Assembly: GCF_000739775.1 (NCBI RefSeq) | Contig: NZ_BBJH01000006.1 | Location: forward strand, 124,001 to 188,000 | Origin: Paraburkholderia heleia NBRC 101817 | GTDB lineage: Bacteria; Pseudomonadota; Gammaproteobacteria; Burkholderiales; Burkholderiaceae | DNA length: 64,000 nt | Reading direction: 5' to 3' | Position numbers and translations under genes: made by a program | In this document: positions 37,213 through 45,576 of the stretch, piece after piece | Layout: every line of letters begins with the position of its first letter | Position numbering within the stretch: position 1 is the stretch's first letter | Notes under the pieces: generated by a model | Database searches by the model: none | What the model was told of the DNA's origin: nothing | The model's input: only the letters and a program-made list of their open reading frames with translations

Positions 37213-37359
37213 TCAGGAGTCGACTTCCACTTTATGGCAGTTCTCGCTTCGCTTGGTCCAGATAGTGATGCCACCAGTTACGACCGTCGAGATGATCGCC
37301 GCACCGAGTACGCTAGTCGGAGCGTCAAGCACATTCACTACGAAGGAAGTGGCTGTCAT
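37213..37359 (-). CDS. Small single-TM protein downstream of SMC-like gene
   Basis: This 48-residue ORF starts MTATSFVVNVLDAPTS and has one hydrophobic span (VLGAAIISTVVTGGITIW) followed by a Lys/Arg stretch and a hydrophilic end. It lies 33 bases after the ATPase gene on the same strand, between the defence-like operon and the IS3 element. The ribosome site is poor, so translation is unproven. It could be an accessory membrane effector, an unrelated small protein or a chance ORF. Confidence 0.4.
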   Translation of the reverse strand: MTATSFVVNVLDAPTSVLGAAIISTVVTGGITIWTKRSENCHKVEVDS

Positions 37360-37392
37360 GTTTAAGCGTTTTCGCTGTTGTCTGCTGTATTG

Positions 37393-40344
37393 TTATACCG
37401 TTCTTCCCAAAGGCAGCACGTTGACGCCGCCATCCAGCGGAGCAAGCGTCAGCAACTGTACATCTACGCCATCGTTTTCAAGTTTGCGTGCGAAGAAGCG
37501 AGCTTGCACAGGGTCATGCGTCGTTACGAGCGTTTGAAACCCTTGCTCGACGATATAGTCCCGAAGCACATCAAATACGGCCGATGCATGCACCAAGTCA
37601 TGATGCTGCGTGGGATCATCCAACAAGAGTGCCTTCCATGGCGACCAACGATGAACCTGTGCCATGGACAATAGGAATGAAAGTTGTAGATCCGCTTTCT
37701 GCGCTTCGCTTGCCACCTTATATGCCGGAGCTTCCCGGTCGCCAACAGGCACCTGCACATGAGCATGAGGTTTGTTGCGGCGGAGCAGGTACTGAAGGCC
37801 GGTCTGGCTAAATCTCGGTTCGCGAACGATTCGACCGAGGAGCGATTGCCATAGAGGCTCGATATCGACCAAACGTGCATGAATTTGCTCGACCTCGTTC
37901 GTCAAAGCCGTCGAGAACGTATCTAGCGTCGACCTGCTTTCGTCAACGCGCTTCAGCTCATTTGCTGCGGCGTCGAACTGCTGTATCAAGAATGCACCGT
38001 AGTCCAACTCGCTACGCTCTCCCCGATGCGCGTCGATGGTCTCTTGTGTCGTTCGATAGTCCACCGCACCGCGCAATCGAGCGATATGCTGCCTAATCAA
38101 GTCCAGTTCGGCAAACGAACCCTCGGCGCGTGAAATAGCCACCTCGCGACCGGCCAACGTTCTGTCCAGGACTGACTGATCCGGCTCTCCAGGCAGTTGT
38201 TGCAAAGTCCAACGTTCGCGGCATTCGACCATGCGGTCAACGGCAGATTGCCACTCTGAGCGTGCACCGTCGAAAAGCGCCTGAGATTGGCGCAGACTCG
38301 CCTCCTCAATCTCGGCTGACGCCTCGGCTTGTCGTCGCTCCTGCAACTTGCTTTCCGCAAGCGCTCCTTGAATAGTCACCTCCTCTTTGAGCGACTTCAA
38401 GGACCGCGGCGGCGTTGCCGGGGGCAAGCATGCGTCCAACTGTTGCTGAAGCATTGAAACCGTCGATTCGCGACGACGCACGGCTTGTGCGGCCTCGGTT
38501 TCGCTTCCTACCGCGTTGTGAGCGAGTTGGCGGTACTGCACAAGCGCCTCGGGCGTGGGTCGTTGAGCTAGATGCTGCGACCGCTCGTCCAGCGCCGCCT
38601 TTACTGCGTCGAGCTCCTTGCGCAGCGCAGTCAGGCGTTCGTTTGCGGTCTGAAGATTCGCCGCGTCGAAGATTTGAATGCGGCGCACTGCGTCGACTCG
38701 CCTCTGAAGAGCGTGTCGGTCACTGACAGCGGCATCACGAAGGGCAACGCTTTGACGATGCAATTGCGCCGCCTCCTCCTTCACTCGCTCAGACTGCGCG
38801 ACCGCCTCCCGGCATTCGCGCTCGTGCTCTGCGAGGCTACGCATCGCTGGGTCGACCGCCTGCAACTGGTTCGCCATGCGCCGTCTTAGTTCGACCACTC
38901 CGTGCTCGAACCCACAAACTGGACAGTCACCCTGCTCGTCCGGTAAGTCCGCGGCAATAGCTGCCACCGCGGCCCTGACGCTGTCGCTAGATTGTTGCAA
39001 GGTTTGCAGGCGCTCTCTTGCTTCAGCCGCACGGGTTAGAGCTTGTTCGTGCGCGGCTTCTTTCTCGCTAAACGCTCGCTGATGATCAGCAATTGACTGG
39101 TTGATGCCCGTGATACGCTCGTCGGAAGTTTGAATTTGCTCGACGTCGGAGTTCCACTCCGACCAAGCGCGTGTAGCCTCTTCGAGCTCGCCTACCTTAG
39201 CTTGCCAATCGGCTCGAGCAGTAGTCCACTGGACATGAGCGTCCTCAGCTTCTTCCGCGACTTTCAGTGCATTAGAAGCGGACGTCCGCGCGACGACGAA
39301 CTGAGCATGTGCCTGGCGTTCATTTGCCAGCGCCTCCCTCTCAGTCTGCTGGGTACGCTGCAGTCGGTCCAACTCCTCGACCTTAAGAAGCTCATCCCTG
39401 ATGCGCTGCAGGCCAAGATCGGCTTCGATGTGCGCAGCGGCGGCTAGTGTGACTTTAGCTGCAGCTCCATCACGCGTTCGCTGCGCTTCTTCATGAGCTT
39501 GCTGGCGTTGTGCCTTCAACTCTGCCAGTCGAGTCACGTCTCCGACCGCTGACGCAAATGCAGTACAGACCGCGCCCATCTGTTGCAACGCAACGTGCTG
39601 TCCTCGAAGCTCCCGCAATTGCGTCTGATAGTTACTGACACAAACGACCTGAGCGGCCTCCAGACTATCCAGGTTTTCCGCGCTTACCGGGCCTATAGAA
39701 TGGCCCCGCAGCGCCTGCGCCAGTTGCTCAAGCGTGGGCAATTCTTGGCTGACCTGCTCTCGCGCCTCGTTACGCCGCTGCAGGAGGTTATTCCAAATTT
39801 GGACAGCGTTCTTCGCGTCGTTAGCACTCCGCTCCCGTTCCGTCCGCACTTTGGTCACCGCCTGCTTAAGGCCTGTTATCAAACCGCTAGCGTGCTGGGC
39901 GTCCTTTCCAATCGGCAGCCGAGTCAGTTGATCACCGGCGCTCGAGGATTCCTCTTGGGTGAACCAGTGCTTATCGCGTTGATCGAGCAAATGAGTCAGG
40001 CGTAGCAAATAGCCAATGTCCGCTGGATTCACCTTCCCATGCAATTGGGACGGCCCACTCCAATACACCGGCGTCGTATCCGCCGTAACGGCAGCTCGAT
40101 GCTCGAACTCACCAAAGTCCAAACTGACTTCCGCGCGCTGCGCACCCTCGCGCACAAGCGCGAACATGTGTTCATCAAGACGGGCCACAGTGCCAGTAAG
40201 AGCCAGTTCGATCGCCTCGAATAACGCTGTCTTGCCAGTACCATTCGGTGCAAGAAATATCGTTGCCTGCGAAGATACAGGTACTGTCACGTCCGCAGCG
40301 AATCTTCTGATATTGCTAAGCGTAATTTTCTTCAGTACCGTCAT
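37393..40344 (-). CDS. Rad50/SMC-like ATPase of a Lamassu/ABC-3C-type system
   Basis: This 983-residue protein has a split ABC ATPase head at its ends with long coiled coils between. The Walker A motif is APNGTGKTALFEA (K38). A zinc-hook-like CPVC is at 474-477 in the middle of the coils, the Rad50 hallmark. A signature-like SEAQKADLQLSFLLSMAQ starts near 879, Walker B is LLLDDP near 906-911 (Asp instead of the usual second Glu), and the H-loop is TTHDP at about 943. This is the architecture of LmuB/DdmC. It should sense or bind DNA ends or foreign replicons and control the nuclease. Its ATG overlaps the middle gene's stop by four bases. It is not MukB or Wadjet JetC by size and gene context. 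Confidence 0.88.
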   Translation of the reverse strand: MTVLKKITLSNIRRFAADVTVPVSSQATIFLAPNGTGKTALFEAIELALTGTVARLDEHMFALVREGAQRAEVSLDFGEFEHRAAVTADTTPVYWSGPSQLHGKVNPADIGYLLRLTHLLDQRDKHWFTQEESSSAGDQLTRLPIGKDAQHASGLITGLKQAVTKVRTERERSANDAKNAVQIWNNLLQRRNEAREQVSQELPTLEQLAQALRGHSIGPVSAENLDSLEAAQVVCVSNYQTQLRELRGQHVALQQMGAVCTAFASAVGDVTRLAELKAQRQQAHEEAQRTRDGAAAKVTLAAAAHIEADLGLQRIRDELLKVEELDRLQRTQQTEREALANERQAHAQFVVARTSASNALKVAEEAEDAHVQWTTARADWQAKVGELEEATRAWSEWNSDVEQIQTSDERITGINQSIADHQRAFSEKEAAHEQALTRAAEARERLQTLQQSSDSVRAAVAAIAADLPDEQGDCPVCGFEHGVVELRRRMANQLQAVDPAMRSLAEHERECREAVAQSERVKEEAAQLHRQSVALRDAAVSDRHALQRRVDAVRRIQIFDAANLQTANERLTALRKELDAVKAALDERSQHLAQRPTPEALVQYRQLAHNAVGSETEAAQAVRRRESTVSMLQQQLDACLPPATPPRSLKSLKEEVTIQGALAESKLQERRQAEASAEIEEASLRQSQALFDGARSEWQSAVDRMVECRERWTLQQLPGEPDQSVLDRTLAGREVAISRAEGSFAELDLIRQHIARLRGAVDYRTTQETIDAHRGERSELDYGAFLIQQFDAAANELKRVDESRSTLDTFSTALTNEVEQIHARLVDIEPLWQSLLGRIVREPRFSQTGLQYLLRRNKPHAHVQVPVGDREAPAYKVASEAQKADLQLSFLLSMAQVHRWSPWKALLLDDPTQHHDLVHASAVFDVLRDYIVEQGFQTLVTTHDPVQARFFARKLENDGVDVQLLTLAPLDGGVNVLPLGRTV

Positions 40345-40940
40345 GCGTCTGCCCCAGAAGCATTCTCAAGGATCCGTGCCGCAAGTTCCTGACCGGTGAC
40401 GCCAGACATTAAGGCCTGACGCCAATGCATTTGCTCCTCGGGGGAGAACCAACCGTGCACTTTGGCCGCTTGCATGAGCGATGCCGATAGCGGGTCCGCC
40501 ATTTCGCCGACTCGTCGGGGGGAAACTGGCGCGGCAAGGAAAGTCCGCTTCAGGAACTCCTCACCGCTTTCGTTCGGCCGCCTGACATATTTTCTGCAAT
40601 ATTGATCGTCCGCCTCGAGCCTGAGGCAATCATCCAAAGAGGCTGACGCGATGTCCAAAAAGAGGTAGATGTCCGCGGTTGCGGGCTCCGGCAAGGCATC
40701 CCTCACATCAGCCGTCCAATGAAGCGCCGCGCCAGAAGCGCGGAGTGAGTCGGTATGGGCCACAAGGATCGTGCGATAGCCCCTATGCTCCCCGCTAGCG
40801 CGGCGGACCAGTAGGACACGAGCCGAGAATCCTTCGCCCGCAAGGCTTTCCAGGGAGGTCGACTGTTCCGTTGGCTCGCAAAACTCGAAGCGAGGATTGA
40901 CGAACTCTTGCCAGGACGCAATCCAATGATCAATCTGCAT
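40341..40940 (-). CDS. Middle component of the nuclease-SMC defence-like operon
   Basis: This 199-residue protein has no catalytic motif that I recognise. The stretch LFLDIASASLDDCLRLEADD followed by QYCRKYVRRPNESGEEFL resembles the D-x-x-(C)RK-x-V core that I recall from ABC-3C middle components and small Lamassu subunits (LmuC/DdmB). The start at 40940 overlaps the nuclease gene by 11 bases and its stop overlaps the ATPase start by four, so all three are coupled. It likely bridges the effector and the ATPase. The frame is open to 41012. Confidence 0.75.
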   Translation of the reverse strand: MQIDHWIASWQEFVNPRFEFCEPTEQSTSLESLAGEGFSARVLLVRRASGEHRGYRTILVAHTDSLRASGAALHWTADVRDALPEPATADIYLFLDIASASLDDCLRLEADDQYCRKYVRRPNESGEEFLKRTFLAAPVSPRRVGEMADPLSASLMQAAKVHGWFSPEEQMHWRQALMSGVTGQELAARILENASGADA

Positions 40941-42831
40941 GGGGATTCCCCGTCGTAAGCGTATTAATATGCTGCGTGCGCTGCGCGTCGCGACCTTGCA
41001 GCGCTTTAGCAAGAAAATCCTTCAGGCTCGCAATGGTCTTCTGCCGCAGGGCATCCTGATACTCTTGTGAATGCGTCACAATTGACGTCGGCGTGCGGGG
41101 TTCCGCAATGCTGTCCCCCCCATCGCGGCCATCGGCCAGCGTCTTGCCATAGACGGCGGACGCCGACGAGCGAGCTTGCGGCAACACCAGCACGTGTGCG
41201 GTTTCTTTTCCGAGAAACTCCGCTCGCTCGGAAATGTCATCGTCATCGAAAAATCGCCGTACGTGCTCGACTTGCTGATTTGGGCCTGCCCAAAAACGCA
41301 AAGCGACCGTCCTTACGGACAGGTCACTGCCAAGCTTTCGCCAGCTCCGGTCCTTCGCGTCCGAGGCAGCCGCCAGGTGTAGAAGCATGACGAGCGCGTC
41401 GGCGATTAATGAAACTGTACGCAGTCCCGAGCGCAAAGCACCAATGGTGAGACTGCCCTCACTCTTCGCGTAAAGCATCTCTGCTGCAAGCTCTTGCTGA
41501 AGCAACGGATTCGCGTCTATTTCGTCTTGCCATTCGCCCCACGTGGCTTCTACAGCATCACGCACCTCGTTGGGTCGGCCCTGAACAATTCTCTCACTCA
41601 CCCGATTCTTTACATGCTTCCAAGTGAGGGCACTCATCCGCGCATCCAGCTGCGAGGCTTCTTGATCAACGTGCGTGGTCGTCCGTAACCTTCTGTGGTC
41701 GGTGGGGGTGGGAGCCGCGACCCAGTTACCCCACCTCAGCGCAGCGAGCTCGTCCTCGGAATGTCCAAGTGTTCTACGCACGGTCTGCGCGACCGTAGCG
41801 TGCCAGCCAGCGACACCCGAGGCCGATACTGCTACGCCTTGCGCAACATGCAAGGCGAGTCTCATGAGTGAGAGCTGCAAGGGACTGGAAGGTACGCCGT
41901 TGCATCCGTGCCCGAATTGCAGTTCGTAGTTACGGTCCTCGGCCGGCTCCCATAACCGGTCGACAACGGTTTCCGGCGTCTCAATATCAGTGCCGTGGCC
42001 CGACAACGTGCCCGAGACCTCCCAGTCGAGCGAATTCGCCATGCGGTAGCGAGCCCACGCGCGCTTCTGTGGGAGGACGTATCGGTCAATCTCACAGGCG
42101 ATCATTCTGGGGGTGATGGACTGCTCAGAAGAGGCGTTTTTTACTAGGCAGTCCCGAACCGCGCGCCGAACTTCGTCTGTCGACGAGTACCAACCCGAGA
42201 GACTTACGCGGCAGTCCTCGTCAAGGCGACTTTCATCACCGTGCTCGCAAACTTCTAACGCTTGCAGACAATCGAACATCGCCTCTTCGCTCGCGAAGCC
42301 GCACCAAGACGACAGCCAGGTTCGAACCTTGTCTGTCGGACTACCCGCATTGGAAAAGGCTTCTACGGTTGCACCAACCTTGCTCCACTCTGCGCAGACG
42401 GCTCGCAGGTGCACAATCGTCAGGTCTTTCTTGATCCGAATATTTGCGTTCGGAATGGCCAGGCGGAATTGCTTCACGCCGCCACGTGTCGCGGCGGGCT
42501 TTGCGAAGTAGTTGGCCAGCTTTTCGAATGCGGAGTCGAGCGGCGTGAGTTCTTGCTTTTCGCCGTCTTTCCCGCCCTTCGACTTCAATCCGCGCGTCAG
42601 CCCTTGCGTTGAAAAGTCGAACATCTGACGCTTCACCTGGCAGTGAATCGTTGCACCATTTGCCCCATGCAAGACGACGTCGTCCCATTCCTCTACGTCA
42701 CCTTGCTCGTTGCCGATGCGCTGGCACAGCTCTGCGCTGTCCATATATGCAACCACCGCTTTGGCGGCGTACAGCGTTGCAACCCGGTAATCGTAGTCAT
42801 CCGCCTGCTTCAGGCTTAGCTTTCTTTGCAT
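40930..42831 (-). CDS. Cap4-like nuclease effector of the SMC-associated operon
   Basis: This 633-residue protein begins with a restriction-endonuclease-like domain. DDYDYRVATLYAAKAVVAYM is followed by EEWDDVVLHGANGATIHCQV, giving a PD-(D/E)xK-like set with D50/D51 and Gln65-Val66-Lys67. This is the arrangement of the Cap4/DUF4297-type dsDNA nuclease of Lamassu LmuA/DdmA. The remaining 500 residues have no motif that I recognise and probably bind the middle component. I use the ATG at 42831; a TTG nine bases earlier is also possible. No ribosome site is obvious. The operon order nuclease-middle-SMC equals that of Vibrio ddmABC. Confidence 0.78.
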   Translation of the reverse strand: MQRKLSLKQADDYDYRVATLYAAKAVVAYMDSAELCQRIGNEQGDVEEWDDVVLHGANGATIHCQVKRQMFDFSTQGLTRGLKSKGGKDGEKQELTPLDSAFEKLANYFAKPAATRGGVKQFRLAIPNANIRIKKDLTIVHLRAVCAEWSKVGATVEAFSNAGSPTDKVRTWLSSWCGFASEEAMFDCLQALEVCEHGDESRLDEDCRVSLSGWYSSTDEVRRAVRDCLVKNASSEQSITPRMIACEIDRYVLPQKRAWARYRMANSLDWEVSGTLSGHGTDIETPETVVDRLWEPAEDRNYELQFGHGCNGVPSSPLQLSLMRLALHVAQGVAVSASGVAGWHATVAQTVRRTLGHSEDELAALRWGNWVAAPTPTDHRRLRTTTHVDQEASQLDARMSALTWKHVKNRVSERIVQGRPNEVRDAVEATWGEWQDEIDANPLLQQELAAEMLYAKSEGSLTIGALRSGLRTVSLIADALVMLLHLAAASDAKDRSWRKLGSDLSVRTVALRFWAGPNQQVEHVRRFFDDDDISERAEFLGKETAHVLVLPQARSSASAVYGKTLADGRDGGDSIAEPRTPTSIVTHSQEYQDALRQKTIASLKDFLAKALQGRDAQRTQHINTLTTGNPHAD

Positions 42832-43734
42832 GTGAGCCAATATTTTGCCGTCGTCTTGCGGCGAAATACTACCTCAAAGCTTGTCATTTTTCGGACGGCA
42901 AATCCAAATTCGCCTAGGGCCTGGAAACTTGCCCGATCAAGTAGGCGACGCTGTGCGCTTCATCGAAGCGCCAGTGATCTTTCGCTACGAGGCGGGCTGA
43001 TTAATACGGGCAATTGCGCGACGAGCCGCACTCGACCGCTTCGCGACGTTGACCCGCATCACATGCAAATCGCATAAATACACAATTGGCACCGACCGCG
43101 CGCCATGGATCAAGCACGCATAACAGGACGTCGACATTCGCTTCAAGTACCGGCGACCGACACTCAGAAGCCAGACAAACGCACCGGTGTCGCTCAAAAT
43201 CACCTCTTGAGCATCCGGCGACTTCCGCCCAGGCCGTGTGCCGCGCCGGAGAATAGGTATCTGCACCGCAAGCAACGGGCAAAAGCACCCGACCGCCCCA
43301 TCGGGATTTAGACGAGAAAGTGCGGATAGCCGCCAACCACACCACCGGTGACGGCACCCCATTGCACACCGAAGACCTTTGCATACGCGATGCACGCCTA
43401 TCCGAGCGATAGGCGCCCGATTGCGCGCCAGCAGCGCATAGCCACGTCGGGCAGGAGGACAAAATTTCTGGCACTGAATGCAGGCTTTGCCTAGAAGCAC
43501 GGCGCCCAGGCTCCAGACGCTCGGCCGCCAGCGAATCTGAAGGGCGAAAGCTGGCGCTTAAATCACGCGAGCTCAACAAAGAAAACGTCTCCCTAAATTA
43601 TGGGCTAACGAAGATTCGGCCATGCTCTGCGGTGCGCTCAATCTACGCGACATTGCAGCGCACTTCGCCGCCATCAAACACAACTCGATTGCAAAACTAG
43701 CGAAATTTGTGCACTGCACATCGAATTTCGCGGT

Positions 43735-43794
43735 TCCCGCACACTTTGTTGTCTCTGAAACCCAATTTTTGCGTTCCCGCACACTTTGTTGTGC
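43735..43794. repeat. Two 20-bp direct repeats with 40-bp period
   Basis: GTTCCCGCACACTTTGTTGT occurs exactly at 43735-43754 and 43775-43794. The copies lie at the right border of the island, just before core-like genes, so they may be recombinase binding sites or the end of a mobile element. Confidence 0.75.
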
Positions 43795-43817
43795 GCCGAT
43801 AACCCCAAATATTCTCT

Positions 43818-43864
43818 TTGACAAACACTCTTACGATATATATCTTAAGACATGTTTTAAGACA
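43818..43864 (+). promoter_or_regulatory. Promoter and operator-like repeats of the padR-type gene
   Basis: A consensus -35 (TTGACA, 43818-43823) is followed after 17 bases by TATCTT as a -10. Two copies of TTAAGACA (43845-43852, 43857-43864), 12 bases apart and flanking CATGTT, follow directly and probably bind the PadR-type repressor. Confidence 0.65.
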
Positions 43865-43885
43865 CTCTAGAGATAAGGAGGCCCT

Positions 43886-44626
43886 ATGCGCCACCATCCG
43901 CACTTTGGTGATCCCGGCCGTCGCGGTTACGGCGCGCGCGAGCCGCGCGACTTCTTCGGCGGCCGCCACCCGGCCATGCAGGTGCTTCACGCGTTGCGCC
44001 ATGCGATGGGCCGCCATCGCGGCGGCGAAGGTCCCGGCGACTTCGGCGATCGTTTCGGCGATCGTTTCGGCGAAGGTTTCGGCCGCGGCTTTGGCGGTTT
44101 CGGCGACGGCGACGGTTTTGGCCGTGGCCGCAAGTTCACGTCCGAAGATCTGCAGCTCATGCTGCTCGTGCTGCTCGCCGAGCGCCCGAGCCACGGCTAC
44201 GAACTGATCAAGGCGCTCGACGCGCGTTCGAACGGCTTCTACAGCCCGAGCCCCGGCATGGTCTATCCGGCCCTCACGTATCTGGAAGAACTGGGCTATG
44301 TGAGCGTGACGCTGGAAGGCAACCGCAAGCGCTACGCGCTTTCGCCCGAAGGCCGCTCGTACCTCGAGGCCAACCGCGAACGCGCGGACCTCATCCTCGC
44401 GAAGCTCACGCACTTCGGCCGCAAGATGGAAGTCATGCGCCGCGCCATGGCCGGCGAAGATCCCGCCGAAGGCAGCGGCTGGGTGCGCGAACTGATCGAG
44501 GCGCGCCGCGCGCTCAAGCGCGCACTGCTGCGCCGCACCGACGTCGCGCCGCAAGAGCAGCGCCGCATCGCCGCGATTCTTGCGCGCGCCACCCAGGAAA
44601 TTGAAAACGGCAGCGAGAGCGAATGA
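43886..44626 (+). CDS. yqjI: PadR-family regulator, YqjI-like, with metal-binding N-tail
   Basis: This 246-residue protein has an 80-residue N-terminal tail rich in Gly, Arg, Asp, Phe and His (MRHHPHFGDPG, LHALRHAMGRHRGG, repeats of GDRFGDRF) and a C-terminal PadR winged helix (SEDLQLMLLVLLAERPSHGY, SPSPGMVYPALTYLEELGYV). E. coli YqjI has the same layout with a His/Cys-rich tail, binds nickel and represses yqjH. The neighbouring downstream gene is a yqjH homologue. Here the tail has His but no Cys, so metal choice may differ. GGAGG precedes the ATG, and a TTGACA promoter with repeats lies upstream, fitting autoregulation. Confidence 0.88.
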   Translation: MRHHPHFGDPGRRGYGAREPRDFFGGRHPAMQVLHALRHAMGRHRGGEGPGDFGDRFGDRFGEGFGRGFGGFGDGDGFGRGRKFTSEDLQLMLLVLLAERPSHGYELIKALDARSNGFYSPSPGMVYPALTYLEELGYVSVTLEGNRKRYALSPEGRSYLEANRERADLILAKLTHFGRKMEVMRRAMAGEDPAEGSGWVRELIEARRALKRALLRRTDVAPQEQRRIAAILARATQEIENGSESE

Positions 44627-44705
44627 ATTCGACACGCCGCATCGGTTCGCCAATGCGGCACGCGAAGGCCCGCGCCGCGCCACCCCGACATCATCGGAGC
44701 CATAC

Positions 44706-45515
44706 ATGCAGAACCCGTCCCAACTCGAAGTCGTCCGTGTGCGTCACCCGCTGAAGTTCCGACTGTTGCGCGTGGTGCGCGTCGCGGCGCTCTCGCCCTC
44801 GCTCGTGCGCGTGACGCTCACGGGCGAGCTGAGCGACTTCGTCTCGGCGTCGTTCGACGATCACATCAAGGTGTTCTTTCCCGCCGCCGGTGAAGAAAAG
44901 CCAGTCCTGCCCACTTTGGGCCCAGACGGCATCGTCTTCCCCGAAGGCGTCGAGCGTCCCGCCGCGCGCGACTACACGCCCCGGCGCTTCGACACGCAAA
45001 CCAACGAACTCGATCTGGAATTCGCGCTGCACGAAGCCGGCCCGGCCACGGCATGGGCGGCACAGGCGCAGCCCGGCCAGTATCTCGGCGTGGGCGGCCC
45101 GCGCGGCTCCATGGTGATTCCCACGGGCTTCGACTGGCATCTGCTGATCGGCGACGAAACGGCGCTGCCCGCGATCCAGCGGCGTCTCACCGAACTGCCG
45201 TCCGGCACGCGCGTGGCCGTCGTCGTCGAAGTGGCGAACCGCGCGGCCCGCTTCGAGCTGCCCACCGAAGCCGATCTGTACGCCATCTGGTGCTATCGCG
45301 ACGAAAGCGAGTCGGAGCATCCGCTCGTGGACGGCGTCTCCGGCGTGTGGCTGCCGCCCGGCGAGGGTTACGTCTGGGCCGCAGGCGAAGCCTCGGAGAT
45401 TCGCGCGGTGCGCGCGCATCTGTGCAACGAGCGCGGCGTGGACAAGCGGCGCATTCGCGCCTCCGCCTACTGGCGGCGCGGCGCGCAGGCGGCCCACGAA
45501 ACGATCGACGACTGA
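44706..45515 (+). CDS. yqjH: NADPH-dependent ferric-chelate reductase, YqjH/ViuB family
   Basis: This 269-residue siderophore-interacting flavoprotein uses NADPH to reduce ferric siderophores in the cytoplasm. The FAD-binding barrel shows ARDYTPRRFDTQTNELDLEF, followed by AAQAQPGQYLGVGGPRGSM; the C-terminal NADPH part shows WHLLIGDETALPAIQRRL and GYVWAAGEASEIRAVRAHL, then ASAYWRRG near the end. The ATG at 44706 has GGAG upstream; the frame is open from 44580. It lies 79 bases after the yqjI-like regulator, and a strong terminator follows. Expression is probably released by metal excess. Confidence 0.92.
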   Translation: MQNPSQLEVVRVRHPLKFRLLRVVRVAALSPSLVRVTLTGELSDFVSASFDDHIKVFFPAAGEEKPVLPTLGPDGIVFPEGVERPAARDYTPRRFDTQTNELDLEFALHEAGPATAWAAQAQPGQYLGVGGPRGSMVIPTGFDWHLLIGDETALPAIQRRLTELPSGTRVAVVVEVANRAARFELPTEADLYAIWCYRDESESEHPLVDGVSGVWLPPGEGYVWAAGEASEIRAVRAHLCNERGVDKRRIRASAYWRRGAQAAHETIDD

Positions 45516-45525
45516 GCGATCCTGC

Positions 45526-45553
45526 AGGCGCGGCAACCCTGCCGCGCCTTTTT
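45526..45553 (+). terminator. Rho-independent terminator after yqjH-like gene
   Basis: A perfect 10-bp GC stem (AGGCGCGGCA / TGCCGCGCCT) with an ACCC loop is followed by five Ts, 11 bases after the stop codon. Confidence 0.88.
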
Positions 45554-45576
45554 ACTTTCAGGCTCGAAGCCCATAC

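Larger units (their letters stand above)
42832..43885. other. Right part of the island, no recognised gene
   Basis: About 1 kb upstream of the nuclease gene. It must hold that operon's promoter. A 192-residue minus-strand ORF (43001-43579) has a Cys/Arg/Ser-rich, domain-free product and no ribosome site, so I do not call it. A pair of 20-base direct repeats lies at 43735-43794, and the yqjI-like promoter at 43818. Confidence 0.5.

Noticed and set aside
37393..42831. Wadjet, MukBEF or restriction-modification system
   Set aside because: No JetA/B/D, MukE/F or methylase partners; the ATPase has a CPVC hook and the operon order fits Lamassu/ABC-3C.
43001..43579. 192-aa minus-strand ORF between the nuclease gene and yqjI
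   Set aside because: No ribosome site, odd Cys/Ser/Arg-rich composition and no known pattern; kept as a note in the intergenic entry.
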